DNA of 52,949 nt from an uncultured Lachnospiraceae bacterium (lineage in GTDB: Bacteria; Bacillota; Clostridia; Lachnospirales; Lachnospiraceae), in assembly GCA_946405625.1 (NCBI GenBank), contig CAMJHQ010000023.1:1-52949 (forward strand), written 5' to 3'. Below the pieces are notes generated by a model, which ran no database searches, was not told the DNA's origin, and saw only the letters and a list, made by a program, of their open reading frames with translations. Every line of letters begins with the position of its first letter. Position 1 is the stretch's first letter. Shown here piece after piece: positions 35,074-44,342 of the stretch. The translations under genes and the position numbers were made by a program.

Positions 35074-37500
35074 TTATTCAATGCCTCTATAATAATGTCC
35101 TCTTGTATAAGGGAAGTCAGGCTTATAAGCGCCCTTCCCGTATTCCCCGAGAATCCGGACGATCTCATCTGGCTTCTCATCAGTAAAGCATAAAAGCGCA
35201 CTCCTGATATCTGCCTTCTCGGCAAAGAGGCACTCAGCCGTACCGTTCAGAATTAAATTATAATCCAAAATCGAATTCGGAATTATGAAGAATGAATTAA
35301 GCTTATCATCTCTTATCTCATGTTCTCCGCGTCTCATGGCATAGGCAGCCGTGATCATAAGCGCTGTCTTACCGTAGATAAGGCGGATAACACCGGATTC
35401 TTCAGGATATCTCAGACCCATTGCTTCCTTCTTGTTCAGCTCATATGGTGCTTCAAAGATAATCTTATCCGCATAAGCATACATCAGTTCATATAGAAAA
35501 TGTATGGCCTCATCATTATATGCATATAGTGATGCCGCCAGATATATTCTTTCAAAATGTACGCTGTCCTCTCTGCATAAATGAATTATCGCTGCAAGGT
35601 CGTCTACATTCCTAATATATATGCTATCAAAAGATGTTATCATCCTTCTGTAGAAAGATTTATGTCTTAACGAATAAAGATGCGGGAGCATCAGAACTGC
35701 TTTATTCTCTCCCTCCTTAACCATATTAAGACACTTCAAAAGCTCGGAATCATCCATTCCAAACCCTGTATCGATAAATATGCTGTCTGCTTCAAATCCG
35801 GATCCCAAAATTCTTTCAAGCTGATCTATATTCGAAACAGCAACAGAAGTCTCTTCAGATTGGTGTCCTGACATACTTATTCCGCCTGAAGTCTCTTTAG
35901 ATCGGTGTCCCAACATGCTTATGCCGCCTGAATTATCAGCTTTTTCCCCAGATACGGTAACTCTTTCTTCTGAGGATAACTTCGGCCGTCTGTACATTTC
36001 CCTGATTTTTACATAAAGCTCGTCAACGGCTTCTCTTCTCAGATTATTCAGTACCGATACAGGCACAAAGCTGTTTCCGTCATTATATATCCTGCTCTTT
36101 CCGAGAGAAAAATCCGTATCTCCGAGGCGTGACAAGGCTTTCAGAAGAACCTCATCCGATACGGGTGACTTGGAAGCCACTTCTGCTATAGGACCGGTTG
36201 CCTCTGCTTCAATTCTTGTTCCGTCATCCGCCGTAAATATATATGCTATTCTTACAGGCTTTCCGGTCTTCAGCTCAATAAAGCCCTCAACAGGCACTGT
36301 TCTTTTTTCAGCCAGCATACTGTCCAATTCTTCGGATATTATACTGTTTCTGAGTCTTCTTACTTCGTTTCCCAATCTGATATGCTTCGTCATAGGTGCA
36401 TTAAGTCTTACCGTTTTTCCTGCCTTAGCCGAAACATTCGAAGTAAGCCTGATATCCGTTGCTGCATTTATTATAAGCTCATCACCGACATTAAGATCTT
36501 TCTTCAAAGCAACCGTAATGCTTCCTTTACCTGCGGAAATTATCTCTCCGACAGCAACACCCGAATGCCCCTGCCTTCCCGGAAACAGCAGCCCGGCACG
36601 AGACACCTCTTCCGGTTTTCTGGAATTCAGATTAATATAGCCCTCAGTAAACTCGCCTCTGCTGAAAACCTCTTTAAGCCTTTCTTCTAAAGCTTCGGTC
36701 TTTCTTGCATCATATTTACCTGCCAGACAATCATCTCTTACTTCTTTATAACAGCTGACTACTGCAGCCACATAAGCTGCATTTTTCATTCTTCCTTCTA
36801 TCTTGAGGGAATCCACTCCGGCTTCTATCAGTTCAGGTAAATGATTCAGGGTACACATATCCTTCATGGACATGATATATCCTTCATTTTCTTTTCCCTT
36901 ATACAGCTTCCTGCAAGGCTGTGCACATCTGCCTCTGTTTCCGCTTCTTCCACCCGCATACGAGCTGAGCAGACATCTGCCGCTGTATGAAAAACACATA
37001 GCACCATGGACAAACACTTCTGTCTCCACAGGCACCTTGTCTCTGATTTCCTTTACTTCATCGAGTGTGATCTCCCTGTCGAGAACCACTCTTTCAGCTC
37101 CAAGCTCTTTCATCAGAATCGCGCCTTCATAGGAAGTCACATTCATCTGCGTACTGATATGAATCGGAAGATCAGGGAACCTTCTTCTTATAAGAGAAAG
37201 CACGCCAAAATCCTGAACCAGGACCGCATCCAGTCCTGCCTCATAATATGCCTCAAGATAATCTGTCAGCTCTTCTATCTCTTCATTCTTCAAGAGCGTA
37301 TTAACCGTCAGATATACCTTAACGCCAAAAAGATGCGCCCTCTCCAAAGTGGAAAGCAGCACATCTTTACTGAAATTACCCGCATATGCTCTGGCTCCGT
37401 ATTTATCACCCGCCAGATATACTGCATCCGCACCAGCTATTATTGCCGCCTCAAAAGCTTCGGGCGTACCACATGGTGCAAGGATTTCCGGTTTAGTCAT
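35074..37500 (-). CDS. Peptidase U32 family protein (RlhA-like, with DUF3656 region)
   Basis: 808 residues from the ATG at 37500; the longer frame runs into zapA. The N-terminal U32 domain begins 'KPEILAPCGTPEAFEAAI' and has the Cys-rich 'HGAMCFSYSGRCLLSSY...NRGRCAQPCR' signature that binds an iron-sulfur cluster in the hydroxylation branch. A DUF3656-like central part and a C-terminal U32-like half follow. E. coli RlhA of this type hydroxylates C2501 of 23S rRNA; an equivalent role here is inferred. About residue 524-551 are two 14-residue tandem repeats (ETSGGISM.GH.S) in the linker between halves. The start overlaps the zapA stop by 8 bases. Confidence 0.9.
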   Translation of the reverse strand: MTKPEILAPCGTPEAFEAAIIAGADAVYLAGDKYGARAYAGNFSKDVLLSTLERAHLFGVKVYLTVNTLLKNEEIEELTDYLEAYYEAGLDAVLVQDFGVLSLIRRRFPDLPIHISTQMNVTSYEGAILMKELGAERVVLDREITLDEVKEIRDKVPVETEVFVHGAMCFSYSGRCLLSSYAGGRSGNRGRCAQPCRKLYKGKENEGYIMSMKDMCTLNHLPELIEAGVDSLKIEGRMKNAAYVAAVVSCYKEVRDDCLAGKYDARKTEALEERLKEVFSRGEFTEGYINLNSRKPEEVSRAGLLFPGRQGHSGVAVGEIISAGKGSITVALKKDLNVGDELIINAATDIRLTSNVSAKAGKTVRLNAPMTKHIRLGNEVRRLRNSIISEELDSMLAEKRTVPVEGFIELKTGKPVRIAYIFTADDGTRIEAEATGPIAEVASKSPVSDEVLLKALSRLGDTDFSLGKSRIYNDGNSFVPVSVLNNLRREAVDELYVKIREMYRRPKLSSEERVTVSGEKADNSGGISMLGHRSKETSGGISMSGHQSEETSVAVSNIDQLERILGSGFEADSIFIDTGFGMDDSELLKCLNMVKEGENKAVLMLPHLYSLRHKSFYRRMITSFDSIYIRNVDDLAAIIHLCREDSVHFERIYLAASLYAYNDEAIHFLYELMYAYADKIIFEAPYELNKKEAMGLRYPEESGVIRLIYGKTALMITAAYAMRRGEHEIRDDKLNSFFIIPNSILDYNLILNGTAECLFAEKADIRSALLCFTDEKPDEIVRILGEYGKGAYKPDFPYTRGHYYRGIE
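35848..35931 (-). repeat. Two 42-bp in-frame tandem repeats inside the U32 gene
   Basis: Units 35848-35889 and 35890-35931 share most bases and each encodes 14 residues (ETSGGISM-x-GH-x-S-x). They sit in a poorly conserved linker between the two halves of the protein. Confidence 0.8.
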
Positions 37501-37903
37501 TCTTTCTGTCCCTCTCGGCCTCAAGCTGAACAACCTTTCTCTGAAGAGCCGCAACCTGCTCCTTATATTCCTCGACCAGCTTGAGTGCAGCTTCATGCTT
37601 AATCTGAGATTCAATAACCTCATGTCTCAATTCATAAAGCTGTTGTTCTTTGTCTGTATTATCATTTCCTGCTTCATCGGCTCTTGATTTTGCCTTAAAA
37701 TAGTCATCGGCAATATTAAGTGCAAGAAGCACTCCCTGATATTCAGAATTCATCCTTCTGTAATCTTCGGATGCTTTACATTCTGCTATCTTATTATTTA
37801 TATATGTAGCTATGTTCTGAAGATAATCCTCACCCTCATATCCACTGAGAGTGTATACCTTACCGTTAATAACAACAGGAATATCAATCTTTGACTGTGA
37901 CAT
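37493..37903 (-). CDS. zapA: Cell division protein ZapA
   Basis: 136 residues from the ATG at 37903 with a GAAGAGGTG site (an earlier in-frame start 33 bases upstream has none). The N-terminal ZapA fold is seen in 'IPVVINGKVYTLSGYE' and 'YLQNIATYINNKI', followed by a long C-terminal coiled coil rich in Glu/Lys (about 70-136). ZapA bundles FtsZ filaments at the division site. It lies in the ruvA-ruvB-zapA-U32 order common in Clostridia. The C-terminal coil is longer than in the short Proteobacterial form. Confidence 0.9.
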   Translation of the reverse strand: MSQSKIDIPVVINGKVYTLSGYEGEDYLQNIATYINNKIAECKASEDYRRMNSEYQGVLLALNIADDYFKAKSRADEAGNDNTDKEQQLYELRHEVIESQIKHEAALKLVEEYKEQVAALQRKVVQLEAERDRKND

Positions 37904-37916
37904 ATCATTCACCTCT

Positions 37917-38918
37917 TCAGCTATCTTTATTCTCAATTCCGAAATGTCTGTAGGTCATGGCAGTTACCGTTCTGCCCTTCGGCGTTCTGTTAAGGAAGCC
38001 GTTCTTTATAAGATATGGTTCATATACATCCTCTATCGTACCTGTATCTTCTCCGATGGATGCTGCAAGAACCTCAAGTCCTACAGGACCGCCATTATAA
38101 TTCTTAATTATCGTAAGGAGCAGATTTCTGTCTGTATCATCCAGACCATAAACATCCACATCCAGCTTATTAAGTGCATTCTCTGCTACATTATAATCAA
38201 TTTTGCCGGCATGTTCAACCTCTGCAAAGTCTCTGACTCTCTTTAGAAGTCTGTTTGCAAGTCTTGGTGTACCTCTTGATCTCTTAGCTATCTCGAGAGC
38301 GCCCTCATCATCTATATCAATTCCGAGCACAGAAGCAGATCTCATAACTATCATCATAAGCTCGCTGACATTATAGAACTCGAGACGGCTCACGACTCCA
38401 AATCTGTCTCTGAGCGGTGCCGAAAGCATTCCTGCTCTGGTTGTCGCTCCGATCAGTGTGAACTTCGGAAGATCAAGTCTTATGGATCTTGCTCCCTCTC
38501 CCTTACCGATAACAACATCTATTGCATAATCCTCCATAGCAGGATAGAGAACCTCCTCAACCTGACGATTAAGTCTATGGATTTCATCTATGAAAAGAAC
38601 ATCATTCTCCGAAAGATTATTCAGGATTGCCGCAATCTCTCCCGGCTTTTCGATAGCCGGTCCAGATGTAACCTTAATATTAACACCCATTTCCTCCGCA
38701 ACAATTCCGGCAAGAGTAGTTTTACCGAGTCCCGGAGGGCCATACAGCAGAACATGATCAAGCGGTTCATGCCTCTTCTTCGCGGCTTCGATAAATACCT
38801 TCAGGTTCTTCTTAAGCTTATCCTGACCGATATATTCATTCAGACTTGTCGGTCTGAGATTCTTCTCAAGCACTTCATCTTCAATTGTCGCTTCTGTCTG
38901 AATAATTCTCTTCGCCAT
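37917..38918 (-). CDS. ruvB: Holliday junction branch migration ATPase RuvB
   Basis: 333 residues, full length. '[18 protein letters not shown]', Walker A '[17 protein letters not shown]', Walker B '[15 protein letters not shown]' and the arginine-finger region '[19 protein letters not shown]' are present, with the C-terminal winged helix after residue 250. It drives branch migration of Holliday junctions as a hexamer loaded by RuvA, whose gene ends 5 bases upstream. Confidence 0.98.
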   Translation of the reverse strand: MAKRIIQTEATIEDEVLEKNLRPTSLNEYIGQDKLKKNLKVFIEAAKKRHEPLDHVLLYGPPGLGKTTLAGIVAEEMGVNIKVTSGPAIEKPGEIAAILNNLSENDVLFIDEIHRLNRQVEEVLYPAMEDYAIDVVIGKGEGARSIRLDLPKFTLIGATTRAGMLSAPLRDRFGVVSRLEFYNVSELMMIVMRSASVLGIDIDDEGALEIAKRSRGTPRLANRLLKRVRDFAEVEHAGKIDYNVAENALNKLDVDVYGLDDTDRNLLLTIIKNYNGGPVGLEVLAASIGEDTGTIEDVYEPYLIKNGFLNRTPKGRTVTAMTYRHFGIENKDS

Positions 38919-38923
38919 TACCG

Positions 38924-39520
38924 TCAGCCTTTCATAGCTTTAAGAGCCGCCTTAAGCAGATCCTCTGTATCCATTGCCTCTGCACCGTTGATCTTCCTTA
39001 TTGCCTTAAGAGCTTCGGTCCTTGAAAAACCGAGAGCTTCCAACGCTTCGGCAGTTTCGGAAACACTGTCCGTTCCCGTTTCTCCGAAAACAGTCTCACC
39101 AAAGAGCATTTCACCTGTATATGTGAGCTTATCCTTAAGCTCTATAATAATCTTCTGAGCAGTCTTTGCCCCGATTCCCGGAGCCTTACTGATAGACTTA
39201 ACATCATTCGACATTACGGCATCGGTAAGCTCTGTGAGATTTAATGTATTCATAACAGCAAGTGCACCCTTTGGCCCTACGCTGTTAACTCCTATAAGAT
39301 GTCTGAAGGTATCCTTCTCCATCGAGGAAAGGAATCCATACAGAACCCTTTCATTCTCAGTAACCTGCAAATGTGTGAGAATTTTCACTTCCGAATCAAC
39401 CGCCGGAAGCCTGGACATAGTATCACTGTTTACTCTTATTTCAAAGCCAATACCTGAAGTTTCTACAACCACATATCCATCTGATTTTTCGGTAAGAATA
39501 CCCTTAATATATGAAATCAT
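38924..39520 (-). CDS. ruvA: Holliday junction DNA-binding protein RuvA
   Basis: 198 residues from the ATG at 39520, preceded by a GGTGAT site; the TTG at 39532 is not needed. The N-terminal OB fold begins [20 protein letters not shown]. Two helix-hairpin-helix motifs ('[19 protein letters not shown]', '[20 protein letters not shown]') and the C-terminal RuvB-binding domain (about 150-198) follow. It binds Holliday junctions as a tetramer. ruvC is not adjacent, as usual in Firmicutes. Confidence 0.97.
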   Translation of the reverse strand: MISYIKGILTEKSDGYVVVETSGIGFEIRVNSDTMSRLPAVDSEVKILTHLQVTENERVLYGFLSSMEKDTFRHLIGVNSVGPKGALAVMNTLNLTELTDAVMSNDVKSISKAPGIGAKTAQKIIIELKDKLTYTGEMLFGETVFGETGTDSVSETAEALEALGFSRTEALKAIRKINGAEAMDTEDLLKAALKAMKG

Positions 39521-39584
39521 AATAATCACCAACAGCTATAATATAGCACCCGTAATTCAACATTTTATCATAACAGGTAACATG

Positions 39585-39613
39585 AAAAAAGGCGCCACAG
39601 AAACTGTGGCACC
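39585..39613 (-). terminator. Terminator of the DivIVA-domain gene
   Basis: A 10-bp stem (GGTGCCACAG / CTGTGGCGCC, one G-U pair) with a 3-base loop and six T on the minus strand, right after the gene and before ruvA. Confidence 0.85.
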
Positions 39614-39623
39614 TTGGTAAATC

Positions 39624-40091
39624 TTAAAGGAATTCGAAATCGTCTGATCCCTCTTCTTCGCCATCTCCGATCATGACTTTGTTAGGCTTTCTGTTATCTT
39701 CGATCTCTCCAACGAAAACCTCATCATCATCACCGCCAACCACCTGAACTTCTTCCTCTTCTGTCTGTTTGAAGAACTTGGAAGCTTCAGACTCTACACT
39801 CTTAACGTCCTTTGCAGGTGAAGGCTTTGCAGTATTATCCTTCTTCGAAGATGCACCAAAACCGGAATCCTCAGATTCTTTAACCTGCTTTTCCAGTTCT
39901 AAGATTTTAATGCTATTCTCTTCTACTACCTTACTTAATCTGGCATTCTCTTCACGAAGCTTTGTTACTTCGTTATATGCCTCTTCATAAGATCTGTATA
40001 CTGTTTCAACATATGTATCGACATCAATTTTTTTGTATCCGAAAAGGCCTTTTCCGAAATTTGTCGATCTGACATCAACTGGTTGCATCAT
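39624..40091 (-). CDS. DivIVA-domain protein with acidic tail
   Basis: 155 residues. The N-terminal DivIVA-type motif 'VDVRSTNFGKGLFGYKKIDVDTYV' binds curved membranes in the family, and a short coiled coil follows (about 33-72). The second half is Ser/Lys/Pro then Glu/Asp-rich ('EEEEVQVVGGDDDE'), without known domain. It is likely to localise to poles or septum and to act as a scaffold for division proteins; that is inferred from the N-terminus. It has its own terminator and is separated from ruvA. Confidence 0.82.
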   Translation of the reverse strand: MMQPVDVRSTNFGKGLFGYKKIDVDTYVETVYRSYEEAYNEVTKLREENARLSKVVEENSIKILELEKQVKESEDSGFGASSKKDNTAKPSPAKDVKSVESEASKFFKQTEEEEVQVVGGDDDEVFVGEIEDNRKPNKVMIGDGEEEGSDDFEFL

Positions 40092-40165
40092 AGTCGCTCT
40101 ACCCTCCAGTACAATATAATCTAACTCAATTATAGCATAAAAAATATTAGTTTCAACCCCGAAAT

Positions 40166-40175
40166 AATGTTATAA
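40166..40175 (+). promoter_or_regulatory. Extended -10 promoter of the YprB-like gene
   Basis: TGT-TATAAT on the plus strand about 38 bases before the start; no good -35 is seen, as common with TGn-extended -10 elements. Confidence 0.5.
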
Positions 40176-40213
40176 TTACAACGATTTTGACAGTATCCGG
40201 AGTGAAAACACAA

Positions 40214-41245
40214 ATGCAGATTATTAAAGAAAAAATAAATGAAACACTTATACCATACATCAATATACTCGATAATCTCTATCCTGGCAAGCAAATTATG
40301 ATGTTTGATATAGAAACTACCGGTCTGAGTCCTGACAGGTCGTTTATTTATCTCATCGGAATGAATCTGAAAATAAAAAATGAATGGCACATCGTCCTTC
40401 TCTTCAACGATGACGGCCGCTCGGAGCCTGATATTATAAGTGCATTTCAGAAGGAGCTCTCTATGCATGATATCCTTGTAGAATTTAATGGTGATACATT
40501 TGATATCAACTTCGTCAAGAAAAGAATGGCTGTAATAGCTTCTAAACTGGATATCCACATAGAAAATCACTTCGACGAAGTAAAACCGATCGATCTGATG
40601 AAGCTTATCAGGCCATATAAATTCGCTCTCGGGCTCCCAAACATAAAGCAGAAAACCATTGAACGCTATCTCGGTGTTGACAGAGAAGATAAATATAACG
40701 GCGGGCAGCTGATAGATGTTTACCTCAGCTTTCTGACTGACAAAAGTGATTATTCAAAGAAGCTTGTGCTTCAGCACAACAGAGACGATATGGAGGGAAT
40801 GCTCTATCTTCTGAACATTTTCGCAATCGAAGCACTGACTATGGGACATTTTAAAATTAAAAACATCGGAACCGCAGCGGATTCCGGTGTTCTTAAGTTC
40901 ATTTTGGAGTTAGAGCTCGAAGCCCGGCTTCCCCGAAGGATCTTTTCTTCATCTAACGGGGTTTCTTTTGACGGGGAAGCTTATACAGCGACTATCAAAG
41001 CTCCGATAACAAGCGGTACCCTGAGCTACTTCTATCCCGGTGCCGGAAAAACCGCAGACGAGAAGACCGGCTACTTCATACCTGCTCTCACGTCAATCCT
41101 TATGTCAGTTCCGCAATACAAGAAAGAATATAAGGATAAGATGACCTATATAGAAATGTGCGACAGCTTCCTCAGCAGTGAAGAAAGCCTTATTAACTAT
41201 GCATCAGAAATGTGCAGACTGATACTGAAAAACCTTTGTAAGTGA
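40214..41245 (+). CDS. YprB-like ribonuclease H-fold 3'-5' exonuclease
   Basis: 343 residues from the ATG at 40214, 12 bases after a CGGAGTG site; an in-frame TTG at 40187 lies before that site. The DEDD-type exonuclease core is visible: 'MMFDIETTGLSPD' (DxE), 'LVEFNGDTFDINFVKKR' and 'LQHNRDDMEGMLYLL'. This is the YprB/RNase_H_2 family; its substrate is not established. The last 130 residues hold no motif I recognise. It is an isolated plus-strand gene converging on the ABC operon. No clear terminator lies in the 48 bases between. Confidence 0.85.
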   Translation: MQIIKEKINETLIPYINILDNLYPGKQIMMFDIETTGLSPDRSFIYLIGMNLKIKNEWHIVLLFNDDGRSEPDIISAFQKELSMHDILVEFNGDTFDINFVKKRMAVIASKLDIHIENHFDEVKPIDLMKLIRPYKFALGLPNIKQKTIERYLGVDREDKYNGGQLIDVYLSFLTDKSDYSKKLVLQHNRDDMEGMLYLLNIFAIEALTMGHFKIKNIGTAADSGVLKFILELELEARLPRRIFSSSNGVSFDGEAYTATIKAPITSGTLSYFYPGAGKTADEKTGYFIPALTSILMSVPQYKKEYKDKMTYIEMCDSFLSSEESLINYASEMCRLILKNLCK

Positions 41246-41293
41246 TATGGGGGTGAATCCTCTTGTTTCATTACAGTCAGGCTCCCTGCCCGT

Positions 41294-42028
41294 TTACCAT
41301 CCCATTGATTCAAGCCATCTTAATGTTTTCAGTTCACGCTCTCTTTCTTCATCATGCATGAACTTTCCGAGTTTCATCTCGCCTTTTATCTGTCCGTCCA
41401 GAATATAGATGATCCTTTCGCACATACTTGCAATCCTGCTGTCATGCGTTACCATCAAAATGCTTGCCCCGCTTCTGTTGATGCTGAGAAAAACTTCCAT
41501 TACATCCGAAACCGCAGACTGATTAAGTGCGCCTGTAGGCTCATCCGCAAAAATGATCTCTGGCTCCAAAATCATGCTTCTGCATATACAGGCTCTCTGA
41601 AGCTCACCACCTGACACATCCTTAATTCTCCTATCCGCTATATGCGATATATGAAAATCCTCCATCAGTTTTTTCGCACGATCATAATAATCCTTACGAT
41701 GCTTTTTATCTGCATGGACTGCAGGAAATGTAATATTATCTATGATATTCAGATTAGAGAGCATATTCATCTGCTGGAATACGAATCCCATCCTGTTTAA
41801 TCGCAGACTTGCCTTTTCATCTTCATTCAGACTTGTGATCTCCGTATCACCAAGCCATACCTCTCCGCCATCAGCCTTGTCCATACCTGATACATTATAA
41901 AGCAGCGTTGACTTTCCTGAACCCGAAGGTCCGACAACAGCAACCATTTCTCCGGCCGTCATCTCAAACATTATCCCCTTCAGAATATTTTCCTTTTTAA
42001 GATCCTTAACTCTTAACAAAGCACTCAT
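41294..42028 (-). CDS. ABC transporter ATP-binding protein (LolD/MacB type)
   Basis: 244 residues from the ATG at 42028, with GGAG 6 bases upstream. Walker A 'GPSGSGKST', signature 'VSGGELQRA', Walker B 'IIFADEPTGAL' and the H-loop 'MVTHDSRIA' are intact. It should power the FtsX-type permease encoded just upstream. Such pairs in gut Firmicutes expel peptide antibiotics or move lipids and proteins. The last gene of the TetR-MFS-ABC operon. Confidence 0.93.
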   Translation of the reverse strand: MSALLRVKDLKKENILKGIMFEMTAGEMVAVVGPSGSGKSTLLYNVSGMDKADGGEVWLGDTEITSLNEDEKASLRLNRMGFVFQQMNMLSNLNIIDNITFPAVHADKKHRKDYYDRAKKLMEDFHISHIADRRIKDVSGGELQRACICRSMILEPEIIFADEPTGALNQSAVSDVMEVFLSINRSGASILMVTHDSRIASMCERIIYILDGQIKGEMKLGKFMHDEERERELKTLRWLESMGW

Positions 42029-42065
42029 AATAATCTCCATTTCATATAATGATCAATCGAAACAT

Positions 42066-44342
42066 CTACTCCGTTCCCGAATTCAAGCATTCACAGGACT
42101 TAATCCTCTTAATCTCCACAAGGCTTAATGCTGCCGCAAAACCTGCGGAAGCAATCGTGAGGACCGGTACAAAAACAAATGTAAGTAATGGATTTATAAC
42201 AAACTGAAAGCCTTGGGCTCCGAAGGAGCCAAGCAGCACCCCTGTCATTTTCTGCCCGGGAATCACTCCGAATACTACCCCTATTACTATACCCGGAATT
42301 ATATAAAGAAATGCTTTCTTTAAATATTCCTTTCGTATATCTGAGGTTTTTAACCCAAGTGCTTTCTTTAACGAACTGTCCTTCCTTTCCCTCCATATAA
42401 TCAGACGTACCAGAAGTACGACTACAATAATTATGATGAAGTTTGCTAAGATCAAAGCAACTACGTATGCATTTGATATATTCTCTATCGTCTGACCGTA
42501 TACTCCCTTAAGATAATCCGATATCTCAGTAGCCTTTATGCCTTCATCAAAGGATGAATATCTGCTCCGATATTCATTAACCCAGTCTCCTGCGAGTTCC
42601 GCATCCTTTAGTGATATATATATAACACTCCACATGATCGGCGTTCTGTCATTTTCATCCCTTATACAACCTTTAGCTGTTTTTCCGCCGTTGGTTATAT
42701 CCGAATAAATGCCGCATACCGTACAAGTATACTGTTCCGAACTACCGTTCCCTGTATCTTTACTAACAACAAGCATATCCCCGACATCCAGACCCATATC
42801 TTCAGCATTGAGTATCGAAAGAGCAATATCATTCTCACTTTTCGGATAACTGCCTTTGATATAATTCACAGGGAATCTGCCATGATCACCGCATTCGATC
42901 ATCAGGTTATATGAATTTCTATTTTCCAGCATAACCTTATATGAACCGGTCTGCATTACAGAATAACTATCAACTCTCTCATCCTGTTCTATCGCAGATG
43001 CCAGATTCTCAGTTACTTTATCTATATCCTCGGTCTGTCTTACATCCATACGTATCTGACTGTTTCCGATTCCCATATATGTAACAAATTCGGGATTTCC
43101 AAGTGTAGTCTTCATACTCTGGGGTACTATGATCATAAATGCAGCCGCAGCAACAACTATCATTACCGATACCCACAGATTCTTCTTTTTCCCTGAACCA
43201 TCTCGTCCGCATAATGCCGAAACAGCTGATTCCTTCTCTGTCTTACGAAGCGTACGGCGAACAGAAAGAAGAATTATCACTTCCGCAAGTATTGCCCCGA
43301 TAAACATCAGTATATAAACGAGAGCCGCATTCTCCGTTTCTCCGTACAGTTCTCTCATACCTTCTCCGAGCGGTTTAGCAATGAATAGTGCTGTAACTAT
43401 TCCCACAAGACATCCGATTGCTGAAAGAATAAGATATTTTGACATATACAGATTCCTGATATCTTTTCTTGAAATGCCGACCGCCTTAAGCATACCGATT
43501 TCGCGTCTGTCCTTCTCCATCTGCGTAAGAATTATATATCTGATACAGAGTATTGAAATAAAGAGAACCACTACACTGACAAGCAGTATGACCAGGATCA
43601 TTATTCCGTCAGACAGAGCATTCATAGTTTTGATCAGCGGATATGTTATGGTCGGTCCGTTATCCGGAAGGCCCGAATCCTTATACGCTGTTGCGAATGC
43701 ATTTACATCACTGCCATCCTTAAGGCGGAATTCTATCAGATATTCTTCACTTCCCAGAGATCTGATTCTTTCATAGTCCGATTCACATACCAGAAACCTC
43801 TTGGATGAAGCCATCATTGAATTCATCTGTGAATCCCTCAGAAATCCGGCAACAGTAAGAGTCTCCGTACCTATCCTCATTTCATCTGATATTTTTATGT
43901 CATATTCGTTCTTATAGCAGACCGGTACATAGACTTCTCCGGGCAAAACCTCTATAACAGCACCATCTGCGTCCAGTAAATAATCAAATGACTCGCTCTG
44001 GCAGCATAAACCGTTGTCCTGCATATTTCCTTCAAACGATCTGCCACCGATCGATATCTGACTGTTCTGCAGATTAAGGAAATTGCAGACCTGCATTTTT
44101 TCCACATCACTTCGAGCCCGAGTAAAATCATTCAGCTTCTCTTCATCCAATTCACCTGTATGCATCTGCAGAAAGCTCGGTGTTTCTGCTTTTTTCATCA
44201 ACGAATCAATCGATGCATAAAGCCGTGCAAAAAGAAGTATAGCCAGTCCCAGCAGCATCGCCGTTACAGCCATAAATGCAGAGGTTGATATCGTTATTAT
44301 TTTATTTGCCTTAAAATCATTTATTATCAATCGTTTTAGCAT
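42066..44342 (-). CDS. FtsX-type ABC transporter permease
   Basis: 758 residues from the ATG at 44342, which has a GGAGTGG site inside the end of the MFS gene (26-base overlap); longer starts lack one. A first membrane helix (about 16-40), a large extracellular domain (about 45-235), three or four helices (about 240-380), a second extracellular domain (about 410-610) and three C-terminal helices give the duplicated FtsX topology. It pairs with the ATPase downstream to form a MacB-like exporter or a mechanotransmitter. The substrate is unknown; co-control with an MFS pump suggests resistance to a toxic compound. Confidence 0.9.
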   Translation of the reverse strand: MLKRLIINDFKANKIITISTSAFMAVTAMLLGLAILLFARLYASIDSLMKKAETPSFLQMHTGELDEEKLNDFTRARSDVEKMQVCNFLNLQNSQISIGGRSFEGNMQDNGLCCQSESFDYLLDADGAVIEVLPGEVYVPVCYKNEYDIKISDEMRIGTETLTVAGFLRDSQMNSMMASSKRFLVCESDYERIRSLGSEEYLIEFRLKDGSDVNAFATAYKDSGLPDNGPTITYPLIKTMNALSDGIMILVILLVSVVVLFISILCIRYIILTQMEKDRREIGMLKAVGISRKDIRNLYMSKYLILSAIGCLVGIVTALFIAKPLGEGMRELYGETENAALVYILMFIGAILAEVIILLSVRRTLRKTEKESAVSALCGRDGSGKKKNLWVSVMIVVAAAAFMIIVPQSMKTTLGNPEFVTYMGIGNSQIRMDVRQTEDIDKVTENLASAIEQDERVDSYSVMQTGSYKVMLENRNSYNLMIECGDHGRFPVNYIKGSYPKSENDIALSILNAEDMGLDVGDMLVVSKDTGNGSSEQYTCTVCGIYSDITNGGKTAKGCIRDENDRTPIMWSVIYISLKDAELAGDWVNEYRSRYSSFDEGIKATEISDYLKGVYGQTIENISNAYVVALILANFIIIIVVVLLVRLIIWRERKDSSLKKALGLKTSDIRKEYLKKAFLYIIPGIVIGVVFGVIPGQKMTGVLLGSFGAQGFQFVINPLLTFVFVPVLTIASAGFAAALSLVEIKRIKSCECLNSGTE

